From Vigna angularis (lineage: Eukaryota; Streptophyta; Magnoliopsida; Fabales; Fabaceae), in contig NC_068971.1 in assembly GCF_016808095.1 (NCBI RefSeq), positions 9,622,501 to 9,686,500 on the forward strand: DNA of 64,000 bases. The letters run 5' to 3'. The notes beneath the pieces were generated by a model. It saw nothing but the letters and a program-made list of their open reading frames with translations, did no database searches and was not told where the DNA came from. Every line of letters begins with the position of its first letter. Within the stretch, counting starts at the first letter, position 1. Shown here piece after piece: positions 27,420 through 38,930 of this stretch. The position numbers and the translations under genes were made by a program.

Positions 27420-27603
27420 CCTATATATCATGAATCAGGTAATAATTGTGATTCAAACTAAAGAGAGAGAAAAGTCAAATTCAATTTAAACACCAAATCA
27501 AACCAATCTTTTTTTCTTCTGATTCCAAAGCTTCGGTGTGAACTGTTCAAAAGATCCTTCTCAGATTCAATTCAACAAATCAAAACAAAATCTCACAAAC
27601 CAA
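27420..27603 (+). promoter_or_regulatory. Core promoter and 5' UTR of the RING-H2 E3 gene
   Basis: A TATA-like CTATATATCA lies at about 27,421-27,430, roughly 180 bp upstream of the ATG at 27604. This would place transcription start near 27,455 and a leader of about 150 nt. An open frame runs upstream to 27538, but its first codon there is GTG, so the ATG at 27604 is the start. Confidence 0.55.
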
Positions 27604-30600
27604 ATGCAAAACTCTACTGAATCTTCTCCAGCTTCCCCCGGGCCGGTGGACCCGGTGCCGTTCCTCCCTCAAAGCCGCCACGTCGCCCGCCGTGTGCCAC
27701 TACGAACAGCGACGAGGTTCTTCCGACGCGCGAGCGGGCGGCGTCTTATGCTGGGAGAGGCTTCGGTGCGCGTGCGGGAAGCAGCCGCGGCCGAGGTGGA
27801 GGAGCGGCAGAGCGAGTGGGCGTACTCGCGGCCGGTGGTGGCGGTGGACGTCCTATGGAACACGGCGTTTCTGGTGATCGGCGCGTCGGTGCTGTGGCGG
27901 AGCGCTGCGGAGGAGCCGAGCGTGCCTCTCAGGACATGGATTTTGGGGTATTTGGTGCAGGGAATGATCCACTCTCTCTGCGTCCTGGTTGAGTTCCGAA
28001 GGAGAATGACGAGTGGGACCAATTTCAGTTCCAATGTGCCAAACCATGTTGAATGGAGCTTCACTTCTGAAAGTGACCAAGAGTTTTATTATTACGAACC
28101 CTCTCTCCAGGGTGATGAAAACTGGTACCAACTCTTATGATCATTTATTACTTCGGATTATACATAAAATTTTATGAACAGAACATTTCTTCTTTTTATA
28201 AATGATTATAGGTAAAGTTCATTGATTAAGCATGTTTGTTTGATTAAAGAAATAATTTAGTTGGACTGTGTACACATTATTACAAAGTCTTTATACACCA
28301 CATTATATAACTTGTATATATAAAAATATTAGCAGGTAATAAGTATAGTTTAACTACAAATGTACAATGTCATGTTAAAAGTTGTGTATTAGTAGTCAAT
28401 TATAAGGTTTTTCTTCACTATATTTTTTTTGTTATTGTTGTATTGTAATTTTTAAGTATACAATGCACAATCTATATTTAGTCAGAGATTCATCAAATTA
28501 AATTGTAAAATTGATTGGATTTTAATTGGATTATTTCATTATTTTATTTTATTTTTTATAGGAAAAAACATACATTGCCTTGGGTCCTTTAGAACACTAG
28601 TAGCTCGCTGGGCACATGATGATTTATTATCTATACCGTAGTATTTTGGTCGTTTATTTTTTGTTAGTTGGCATTTTCCTTTCTTAGTTCATTGTAGTAA
28701 ACTATAATATGTTTGGTAAAAAAATTTAAATTTGAGTTAAAGGAAAAATAGGAGAAAACAAATTGAATTTTATTTATGTAGATTTTTTATCTTTTTAATT
28801 TTAATATTTTCTTCGATCAAATGAAAGCAAATGCATTGTCCTATTTGTTCTTTTTTTTTTCTTTTTCGTTCCAACATGGGTAATTGGTGGAAACCCGAAA
28901 TTTGTTAAGTTTTGATCTTTGTTTCTTATTTTTGAATTATACTTTTCCATCGTAGATTATTTTCTGTGAAATTCTGAATATAGATGAAAAGTGAAAATAA
29001 TAGGATATATTTATTCTGGACGTGGAACAGATAGACCTTTAAATTGTGAAAAGGCAACAGTAGATTTCCTGTTTGTCTGTGCAAACTCGTGATGAATTTA
29101 ATGAGAAATTTGTGGTTTGAAACGATGCTTTGAAGGACAATACTATACACGTTATTTCACGAGTGTGTGTTTTTCGCCATCTGAATGATCATTCTGGACT
29201 ACGGACGGTTAGGGTGACAATGAATGAAAGCGGTATAAAGTGAAGAAATTGAAACTAACAAGTTTGGAATCATTCAGTTATGCATTGTTTAATGTCTTGA
29301 TGCATTTTCATTCTCTACTATATATCCGTTTCAATTCTTCCAATATAACCGCATTTTCATAAAGAGAGTATCTTTTTGAGACTAGTTTTGCTGTATTTAG
29401 CATTGTAGGTTGAATGTCGAACTGTTCCTTTTTTTTACCTTACGCATGTTTGTAAACTTATTGTTTGTTGTTTTGTCAGCATCATAAAATACATAGAGTC
29501 GGCAAATACCATGCTTTCATTCATATGGTGGACTGTTGGAGTCTACTGGGTAACTCTTGGTGGCCAGAGTCTGACAACGGATGCACCTCAGCTTTACTGG
29601 TTAGTTGGAATCTGTAACATTATGTATTGGTTAAATTATATGAAAAGTTAATATCTTCATGGATTTAATCATCATGCACCTCTCTTTGCAGTATTCTGCC
29701 TTATCCCATTTTGTAATCATCATGCATGTTGTGTTATGCAGGGTCTCTATCGCATTTCTTTCTTTCGACGTTGTCATTGTACTGATCTGTGTCGCTGTTG
29801 CATGCCTTATTGGTATTGCTGTTTGCTGCTGTCTACCATGCATCCTTGCTCTCCTGTACGCAGTGACAGATCAGGTCGTAATGCCATGCATTCTGCAACC
29901 CATCTTTATATATCATTAAAAGAATTGTCTTTTGTCCCTTCAGTACGTAAATCCCTGTGATTTCAACAAACTTATCAATGTCGAATCATGGATTTGTTTT
30001 CAATTTTGTTTCATTCCCTTGTTTGTACGCGTCATATTCTTTTTCTCCAACTTTTTCATACTTAATTTTGACCTTTGATTGGTAACAGGAAGGGGCAACG
30101 AAGGAAGAGATTGACCAGTTGCCAAAATATAAGTTCAGAATAATAAAAGAAGGTGATATTGAAGAATCTTCAAGAGGAATAATGATCGAATCTGAGAGTG
30201 AGACAGCCACAGAACATGTTGTTGCCTTAGAAGATGCAGTAAGTTCCTAGTGTTTTTCAGAATAAAAATGATCCTATCCTCCAAATGTTAGGATTTGAAT
30301 ACATATCTTTTTGTGTTAAGATTTCTTTCATTTCCTCACATTCCATTAAAATTGTCTAAAAAATTTAGTTATGTATATTCACTTTTAAATTATTTTTTTT
30401 TCTGTTTAAATTTGTTTGTTATATCTTCTATTTATTTAAGTTAATTCTACATATTTTTATTATGATTTTAAATATTTTTCTTTTGTTTTATATTTTTAAA
30501 ACATTTAAAAATTTAGGCATAGTGTTTCTGGATACTTGCTATATTATTGTAAGCTCTTGTGCATGTATATAGAGCCGTGCTATATTTTCCAACAATTACC

Positions 30601-31289
30601 TCTTGATACTTAATAAAAAGAAGTACATAAAACAAAATACAACAAACATTTAATTCTTCTTTGATTAGGAATTAAGAGGATTTGCGTAAAAGTTACAGAC
30701 GGATATCAAATTATTCTTTGGGCATAACATTTGCACAATCGTATCTACATCGTGTCAAAGCAAATCAATGTTTAGATTATTAATGTTTTATTGTTGGAAG
30801 GAATTCCTCATTTTTTTGGAAAAAGTTGTACCTTTTAAGGTACATTTAGAATACTTGCACTAATAATTAAAACATGAACTAAACCCTTTATTTGTTTTGA
30901 GTACTCAGTCTATTTGAAATATAAACATCTTATTTGTTGAACTTTATATCTTTGTTTATTAAAGCCGATGCAACCTTTATAATGCCCAGTATGCTGCACC
31001 AGGTAGCTGTATATTTTGATGGATGGTTTCACACTTTCACTTTCACAATTTGGAAGAGCAAAATTCATTTTTGCTAAAAGAAATCCCACTTATGACATTG
31101 ATGATTGTGGTATAATGACAGGAATGCTGTATCTGTCTCTCTCCATATGATGATGGTGCTGAAATCAGAGAACTTCCTTGCAACCACCATTTTCATTGCG
31201 CATGCATAGACAAATGGCTGCTAATCAATGCTACCTGCCCTCTCTGCAAGCTTGATATTTTGGTTGGTAACCACCATCATGAAGTTTGA
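27604..31289 (+). CDS. Membrane-anchored RING-H2 E3 ubiquitin ligase (5 exons)
   Basis: Transfers ubiquitin from an E2 to substrates, probably from an endomembrane. Exons by frame and GT-AG: 27604-28124, 29480-29599, 29742-29874, 30089-30238, 31122-31289; total 1092 nt, 363 residues, typical for the plant At1g12760/At4g11680-like family. The first exon encodes a basic N-terminus and the family block [20 protein letters not shown], then hydrophobic stretches [14 protein letters not shown] and [20 protein letters not shown]. Exon 2 gives [20 protein letters not shown], and exon 3 a long segment around [20 protein letters not shown]: about four membrane segments in all. The C-terminal RING-H2 has Cys310, Cys313, Cys328, His330, His333, Cys336, Cys347, Cys350, all present. 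The exon 1 donor (AACTG/GTACCA) is the least certain junction; it is the only one that keeps the frame into exon 2. Confidence 0.93.
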
Positions 31290-32341
31290 ACAGGTTCCTT
31301 TTTTCATTGCATTGATTAGTAGGAAAACAGAGCCCTTTTGACATCGCTCTGTTTTCTGTGCTGTGTATATTTCTCCCTTAATCATGTTGGGAACAGTTTG
31401 TTTCCAGCTAAATGTGCATTAACTATTAAGACCATAAGCCCTCTCACTTCAGCTCATGACATGACCAGATAGACACGATGCCTTATTAGGAAAATCGTAT
31501 TTATTGCACAAGGTTTCACACCTGTTCTGTATAACTGTATCTTACGATGACAAGGTCATGGAGGCCTGAATGAGAATATCCAAATTCTTGTACATTGTTG
31601 GACCTGTACAGAAAAATAAAATTTATTATGATTTCCATGCAATGGTTTTTTTGTTGTTTTACTCCTTCGTAGTCTTCAAGATAAAATATGATTGCTACAT
31701 TTTATTTTCATGCATGGTTATTACTGGCAGTAATGCTGAAATCTCTCTTGATGGGTTTCTAATATACATCCTTTTCTTGTGAGATCTTCTAGCTTCTTCC
31801 TATTTGGGGAGCGATGGGCCTCCATATATTTTGTTTGCTTGAGAAGAGAGAAATATGTAACATGAATACAATATACCTCAAACCTAAATTATGGAAGAGT
31901 GTGTCTAAAAGATGGTCTTGGTCCAACAATCATCCTCCTAAATTTGATGTTTGGAAATACAATCTATTAACACCCATTTTTTGTATCTCAATTTTTAAGT
32001 ACTTATCTTACACTTCACTTGTTTCTCTTTTATTTTGATCATATGACTTACTAAATTTCTTGTGTGCTCAAAATAACACGTGTTGGAAGTAGCACATACA
32101 CAAAAAAAATTTAAAAGCTAACTTTTTCTCTACAAACATTGACTGTTTTTTTTTGGTACATTATAAACTCATTCATCCGTGTATAGTTAAAGAGACTAAT
32201 ATTAACATCCGAAATGCAGAGGTCAGCAAAGTGAACAAACTAGTAAAATACTCTACCTTTTCTACAACTAGTGTCAGAAACTAAACCATTGTCAATATGC
32301 TTAAATTACTGTTAACCAAATCAAGAAGAAAACAAAAACAT
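31290..32341. other. RING gene 3' UTR and convergent intergenic spacer
   Basis: Mixed-composition sequence to about 31,640 is the probable 3' UTR of the RING gene, with AATAAAATTTATTATG near 31,615 as a candidate poly(A) region. The remainder to 32,341 lies between two convergent genes and shows no further gene. Confidence 0.5.
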
Positions 32342-32869
32342 TCATCTTGGAATATTGAGAGGGAAATTCCAGAAAACAGGAACCCCAGTAACAGTTCCTG
32401 CAGCATCATTCTCACCCATTGTCACTTGTTTCCCAAACCCTCTCGAATTCTTTTCAATCTCCACCATTGAACACGAAGATTCACGCTCCTGTGGTGCCTT
32501 CACCACCCTCACTGAGAAATTGATGACCCCATTTCTGTTACCCTTCTCATCCCAAAGCCTATAACTCAACAACTGGAAGCTATTTTCTGAAACAAACCCT
32601 CCAAGGTCAAACTCAGAAACTGCTATTCGTGCTGCTCCCACACTTTTAACACCCAGCCATGTCTTGCATTGCACCTCTAACGTGATGCAGTTGGCTCCAT
32701 CAACCAAGAACTTCTCGTTCCATGATGGGTTGTTGCTCCCACCCTCTTCTTCTGTCCTGGTTGTGAAGAATTTGGTGCATGATTGCGTGTGAACAACAAC
32801 GTATGTGTCTTTTCTTATTGGTTTTCCGTTCATGCAAAGATTTTCGGCTGATATAATCGTGATCTCCAT
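32342..32869 (-). CDS. Small C2-domain protein, BAP/SRC2-like (copy 1)
   Basis: Intronless, 175 residues. A single C2 domain spans about residues 1-125: strand MEITIISAENL, then KDTYVVVHTQ, NPSWNEKFLVD (the conserved NPxWNE motif), ITLEVQCK, VGAARIAVSEF, LLSYRLWDEKGNRNGVINFS, ending VRVV. A polar C-terminal tail follows (about 126-175), rich in Glu/Ser/Gly. C2 domains bind phospholipid, often with Ca2+. In this family (Arabidopsis BAP1/BAP2, soybean SRC2) members sit at membranes and dampen cell death and defence. Only Asp21 of the usual calcium-loop aspartates is clear, so calcium dependence is uncertain. A related gene on the same strand lies at 41933-42424. The ATG at 32869 directly precedes the first C2 strand, as usual for the family. 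Confidence 0.9.
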   Translation of the reverse strand: MEITIISAENLCMNGKPIRKDTYVVVHTQSCTKFFTTRTEEEGGSNNPSWNEKFLVDGANCITLEVQCKTWLGVKSVGAARIAVSEFDLGGFVSENSFQLLSYRLWDEKGNRNGVINFSVRVVKAPQERESSCSMVEIEKNSRGFGKQVTMGENDAAGTVTGVPVFWNFPLNIPR

Positions 32870-35700
32870 GCTGTGAGTGAGGAATGCAAGTGCATAAAGA
32901 TCTATGGGATTTGGATTTTACAGAGAGAGAAAATGGAAAAGATTAAGATAGAAGGACCATGATGTCTGAGACATGAAACGTCTGCTTTTCTTGTCCTTTA
33001 GTAATGGCTTTGTAATATACTTTAATAATATTGGTGCTTGTTCGGTCTGTAGAGAAATTTTAAAGAAGATGGAAATTTATGCAGATACCAATATTCTTCT
33101 TTACAATAGTCAAGAAATTTCACTGTTGAATTGGACTTATTAGTTGACAGTGTACTTGGAAATTCTTCACCAATTTACAATAAGTAAAACTCTTATTTTA
33201 CTGAGTCGATTTTGTAAAAGTAAATTAAATTTAAAATTTATTTTTTAGTATGATATCATAATAATGTATTAAAGTCTATTATAACAAATTTGTTATTTGT
33301 TAAATTTATTATTTCATTCGATAACATATTATCGAATCACTAAATAATGTTTAATCTTATGTTTAATATGCATATACATTAGAGTAAAGGAGATGTGTTA
33401 AAAGTATAACATCAATTAAAATTAAATATAAGATTAATTTATAATAGATAATAAATGTTTTATAATAGATAGTAAATGTAAAATTTATTTTATAAGTGGA
33501 TTTTGTAAAATTAAGGTAAGTTTAAAATCTATTTTTAAATAATAAATAAACTTAATATGGCTAAGAGAACATAATACAACAAAACAAAGCAGCAGTATTG
33601 TGTAAACAAGATAATAGCCATGAAAACATTAATAAACTCGAAAATTCTTAGTCTTTGAAAATTCTTATTAAATATGATATAATATACATTTATAAATATC
33701 AACCAAGGAGGTGCAGCAATTTATGAACTGTACGTATTTGATGGAGAGCTTGCTTTCTTCGTCTGTCACTGTTTTGGAGGAAATTAGAAGGAAAAGCAAA
33801 AGTTGAAAAGTAAATTTCAGTGGGAATGGTCTTGTTAACGGAAGATTGAATGAATCTTTACTTTTCTGAACAAAAGTTGTTAGAATTTGTAGATTTTTCT
33901 GCAAAAAGAATTTCATTATTCTGCGTGTCTCAGTGGGTAAGTTTATCACGGTGATTTAAAATTCTAAATGTATGATATTTAGCAGAATAAATAAATTTTC
34001 AGAGTTTTTTAACATAACAAGTAAATTAAATTATATTTGTAAACAAAATATCTTTCCTTTTAGCTTGAAAACAAAATGTTTAGATTGACGTGCAAGACAG
34101 TGGAGAAACATGAAACTATTCCTTTTGTTTTTCTTTGCTGTGAGCGAAAACGTGGGGAAAAGTTATAACCTGAAAAAGAGAAGCGTGGTTAAATAGACAA
34201 GAATAATGTTAAGTGCTAAAGTTCTAATTTTCCAGGTACATGCACGTTTTCTGAATTGCGACAATGAGATCGTTTTCTGAATTGCTTCGTCTTGAGAAAA
34301 GTAGTCTTCATAATATATTTTTGTTTTTATGTTCTACCTTTTTTTTCTCTAGGTTTTCTAATTCCACACTATCACCCCTTTTATCTTTGTTTTATGTTCG
34401 TCTATTCAAGTTATATATATTTTGGATGAAGATTTCTACAAAATACTATTTTACACTTTTCTTTGAGTCAGTTGATGTAATTCTGAACGCGTCAGTAATT
34501 AATTTGATTGGACAAACTGAAAAATCTTAAATTTGTATTAAATATTATCACCTACCTCTAACCTCTATTCATAGGTTTCAAGATGGGCTTGTGATCAGTG
34601 AAATCCTAATCACGGCTTAATCATGACCCATTTTCTTAACTCTTACCGGTGATCTTGATCAGAAGCTATGTTTAAGGGTCTTTATCTTGGAGATTGTCTG
34701 TCCGGTCTCCCATCTCCAATCGGGTGGTCAGTTAATAAGAAATACTTGTCTTGGTTAGATGACGCCTGATGATGTTAATCACAACTTATTGGAACTGGTC
34801 GCTTTTTCTTGGTGGACTTATACGGTCAGTCCAATACTTTTGCTTTTTAATTAATTTATCTTAATTTATTTTATATTCTAAAATGAAAATATTTTTCTAT
34901 TAATATTAAATAAATGTTGAGCAGAAAATATAGTGTTTGTATCTTTCACAACTAACCCCTTTAAATGAATAATGTTGTATAAAAGCTAACAAAATCACAA
35001 ACAAATTAATATTTTAAAATATCTAGTAAATATTTTAAAATATATATAAAGTAAATTAATATTTACATCTAGCCAATCACGAAAACTTAGTATACATCTA
35101 GAGTGTACACAATATATCAAAGAAAAATAGTAATAATAGTAATATAATAAGAATAATATCACTATAAGTGCCGCAATACACGAAAGAACCATGTCATGGA
35201 CGAGTTACGTGATTAAGTAGATGACGGCTATCTGGTGCATGCAAAAATAATATAGTATTAGATTTATGAGATTAAATTAAATTGAAATCTATTTTCTAAT
35301 ATAGTATTAGTAAAGTTTTTTAAATATACTGAGCCACCGCTAAAAGGGTAAAGAAGGAAAAATGTAAGAAAGCTATAATGAAATGAAAAATGAAAAAATA
35401 GAAATAAATGTAAAAACATTTTAAAACGTTCCTCCATTAGTGTTAATCTTGTTCTTTGTGCTCCAAAAGCCAAAATACTTAATTGGACAAAATATAGAAC
35501 TTTATTTTGACTAAAATTCTCTTTGAGACATATTTCCAAGACTAAAGTGTCTAGTGTTTAGAAAAACTCCTTAAACTGATTATGATAGGATTGTAATATT
35601 ATTGTATAACTAGCTATCTGCCAAATATAGCATTTAGGTTTCTTACTTGTTAAGTTAAACAAAGATACTTCATAAAGTCATCCTCACGCATGAAGAAGAG
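32870..35700. other. AT-rich intergenic sequence with one probable repeat remnant
   Basis: Sequence upstream of C2 copy 1 (promoter expected within 32,870-33,150, no clear TATA box) and then AT-rich DNA. A GC-richer block at about 34,560-34,830 (phrases CCGGTGATCTTGATCAGAAG and CTGTCCGGTCTCCCATC) looks like an LTR or other repeat fragment but has no defined ends. No coding region is supported. Confidence 0.45.
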
Positions 35701-36139
35701 AATTAATTAATACTAGAATTTGGTAAGATAACATTTTAATGAAAAACACAACAAACAAAGAAAATCTCAAAGTTGATCCGGATCTTATTCATGAAATTAA
35801 GAAAGAAACTACATAAGACAACAACAAAATAAAAAAGTTGCACATCATTACAACATTTGAGTAAAAAAATTTGAAACTTAACACAAAGATTCCTTCAACA
35901 GGAATAACCCTAAAAGCAATTATTGAACTCCATCCGAATAGCAAAGTCTTGCACAACCACTTCAAGAAGTAATAATTCCGATCTCCAAAATGTTCAGATT
36001 AGCATAGTACACAACGAGAAGAGTCTTGAAGGTCGAAGAGAGATCACACTTCATCTCATCAAGATAAAAGGGTGGTTGAGTCTTATGCTCCTATAGAGAA
36101 ACTCGACATTCTAATACTCAAGTACTAGAAGAATTCAAC

Positions 36140-36900
36140 AAGTACAAGAGTAACTTGGAATTAGTGTCCAAATACATAAATAAATTTGGTGTTCCAGTGA
36201 TCGAGTATAGGAGAAACTCGACATGTCATGTATTCGAGTAAAAGAGCAACTCAATGTTCTAGTGACCAAGTACAGAAGTAGTTCGGTGTTCCAACACCCG
36301 AGTACAACAACAAATCGACGTTTCAATGCCCGAATACAAGAGCAACTCGACATTCCAATGCCTGAGTACAAGAACAGCTCGATGTTTAATTCAATACCCG
36401 AATACAAGAATAATTCAGTGAATATAAGAACAATTTGATGTTTCAGTGTTTGAATATAAAAGTGAACTTGGTGTTCCATTGATCAAGTAAGGAGAAACTT
36501 GGCATTCCTAGTACCCGGGTACAAAAGCATGTCGACGTTTAAGTAACAGGGTATAGAAGCAATTCAGTGTTCCAACACTTAAGTACAAAAGCATGAGTAG
36601 CTCAGCGTTACAGTGCTTTAGTACATGATCACTCAGTGTTCCAATAAGTACAGAAGCAACTTGATGTTCCAACACCAGAGTACAAGAGCAAGAGCAACTC
36701 AGTGTTCCATACCCAAGTACAAGAAGAATTTAGTTAGTAAGAAGAACTCGGTGTTACAGTACAACAATAACTCAATGTTCCAATATAGAAGTAACTTAAT
36801 GTTTCTATGACAAAGTATAGGAGTAAGTTGACGTTCTAGTGTCTGATTATAGGGGTAACTTGGCGTTACATTTCCTGAGTACAAGAGAAGATAACAACCT
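36140..36900 (+). repeat. ~32-bp minisatellite array
   Basis: More than twenty imperfect copies of a unit of about 32 bp, approximated as CCGAGTACAAGAGCAACTCG plus ATGTTCCAATG. Units vary by small insertions. Antisense and sense open frames through the array are products of the repeat and not credible genes. Sequence from about 35,700 to 36,140 just upstream lacks a recognisable gene and may belong to the same element. Confidence 0.85.
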
Positions 36901-37189
36901 AGAGTTATAATACTCAGATTCAAGAAAGAATGATGTAGAAGATAGACCTAATCTGGACTATGCCAAAAACTTTAAGTATAAAGAAAGCTTGCACTCATCT
37001 GGGACAAACCGTATTGCATTAAAAATTCCCTCTAGAATAAAGTCTACAAACTAAAAGAGCTCAAATAAAAAGTTTATCCCGAGCGAGGATGTGGAATATA
37101 ACCTACTTAAAAATGTATTACAATTAAGGTATGAGGAAGTGTGTAGATTTTTTCCTTCACTTAAATTTTGCTCCTAAGTTGGGTTTTGT

Positions 37190-38335
37190 TAGGCAAGGTT
37201 TTAACGAGACACTTGAGTTATATAGATGGTAACATAAGCAAAGCCCTCAAGCGAGACACCAAATTACTTAGATAGTAACATATGCAAAGCCTTCAGACTA
37301 GGCACGAAATTACTTAGACAGTAACATAAGTAGAGCCCTCAAATGCGGTACCATGTTATTTAGATAGTAACATAAGTAAAGCCCTCAAACGATGCACTAA
37401 GTTACTGAAATAGTAACCTAAGAAAAGCTCTCAGATGAGACACCAAGTTACTTATACATTAACATAGGAAAATCCCTCAAACGAGGCACTGAGTTATCTA
37501 GGTGGTAACATAAACAAAAGTCCTCAAATGAGGCACCGAGTTACTCAGACAGTAACATATGCAAAGCCCTCAAATGGTACACCGAGTTACTTAGACAGTA
37601 ACTCAAATAAAGCCCTTAAATGAAACACTAAGTTACTAAGACGATAACATAAGTAAAGCCCTCAAACGAGACACTAAGTTACTTTGATAGTAACCCAAAT
37701 AAAACCCTCAAACGAGGCATTAAGTTACTTTGCTGACAACATAAAGCTCACAAACATGGTACGATATGCCTATGAACGCAACGCTCGAGTTATCTAGATG
37801 ATAACATAATCCCACAAATGTGGCACCCGAGTTACTTAGACGATCACATAAGTTAAGCCCGCAAATGCGATACCAAGTTACCTAGACGGTAGCATAAGTT
37901 TTGCCTCAAACAAACCACCGAGTTACCTAGATGGTAACAAAAGTCCACAAACATGGTGGCAAAGTTACCTAGACAGTAAGACAAGTTAAGACCACATACA
38001 TGGCACCGAGTGACCTAGACGATAACATAAGTTAAAGCCCGCACACGTGACATCCAAATTACTTAGACAATAACAAAAGCTCACAAAACGACACTTGAGT
38101 TACCTGGACAGTAACAAAAACCCACAAGCATAACATCCTGAGTTATCTAGACGATAACATAAGCCCACAAACTTGATACCCAAGAGTTACCTTTGCGATA
38201 ACACAAGTTAAGCTCACAAACACGAGATCTAAGCCTATCTAGATGGTAGCACAAGTTAAGTTCGCTTAGACAACACCTTAGCCTACCTAAACGGTAGCAT
38301 AAAGTTAAGCTTGATAGATGACATCCGAACTTGCC
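37190..38335 (+). repeat. 46-bp minisatellite array with a dyad in each unit
   Basis: About 24 units; early units are spaced exactly 46 bp (for example 37264, 37310, 37356, 37402). Each contains GTTACTTAGACAGTAAC or a variant, then CATAAGTAAAGCCCTCAAA and CGAGGCACC-like sequence. The 17-nt core is an inverted repeat (6-bp arms, 5-nt spacer). Later units are diverged and differ in spacing. No coding region is supported; the antisense frame at 38147-38413 is a repeat artefact. Confidence 0.9.
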
Positions 38336-38789
38336 TAACTTAATTGGTGTTGTGTCTTTCGAGTAATTCTCTTTCTTTTGATAAATGTATCTCTCTTTTG
38401 ATAAATGTAACAATTTTTTTATTTTAAATTTTAAAATATTATGTACAATGAAGATTTGACTATGGACTATTCAAATGAACGAAATTGAGAATACAAAAAT
38501 ATTTTTTTTAAATCATCTAATAAATTAAGAATTTAGACAATTTAATTTCAGAAAATTAATAATTACTTTTTAAAAATGCAATATGTAATATATGAAGTAT
38601 ACCGATCGGAATTAATCGTCATTAAGCATGTACTAATAGGTCAGATTGTCTTACATTCTACAAATATACGACATTAATGATTAATTATTGGGTTTGATTA
38701 CCTAAAATATATTGCACTAATAGTTAATTATGAAACATGTCTGAGCGTCACCTTTTTCTATCCTAATAAAATATAGACCTCTTTATGAA

Positions 38790-38930
38790 ACATGTCTGAC
38801 TTGAGCGTCAGAGTGTCTTCTGCAGGTCAGAAACTCATTGTAATGGATCGCGTTCTCGGAGAGGATTGAAGATCAAAAGAGAGTAAAGCAAGAAAGGATG
38901 ACAGACCCTCAGACCAATTCAACTGAAACA
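38790..38930 (+). mobile_element. LTR 3' end, same family as 57179-58037
   Basis: GACTTGAGCGTCAGAGTG and CTGCAGGTCAG (about 38798-38827) followed by an end TTCAACTGAAACA at 38930 match, in order and spacing, the terminus of the solo LTR at 57179-58037 (minus strand TTCTACTGAAACA). The 5' limit of this LTR is not resolved. The two minisatellite arrays upstream might lie in its internal or LTR region, but I could not show this. Confidence 0.6.

Noticed and set aside
27538..27603. An upstream extension of the RING protein
   Set aside because: The first codon at 27538 is GTG, not ATG; the first ATG in frame is 27604 and the upstream residues do not match the family.
36140..38335. CRISPR-like regular repeats
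   Set aside because: This is a plant nuclear sequence; the units are contiguous, diverged minisatellites without unique spacers or cas genes.
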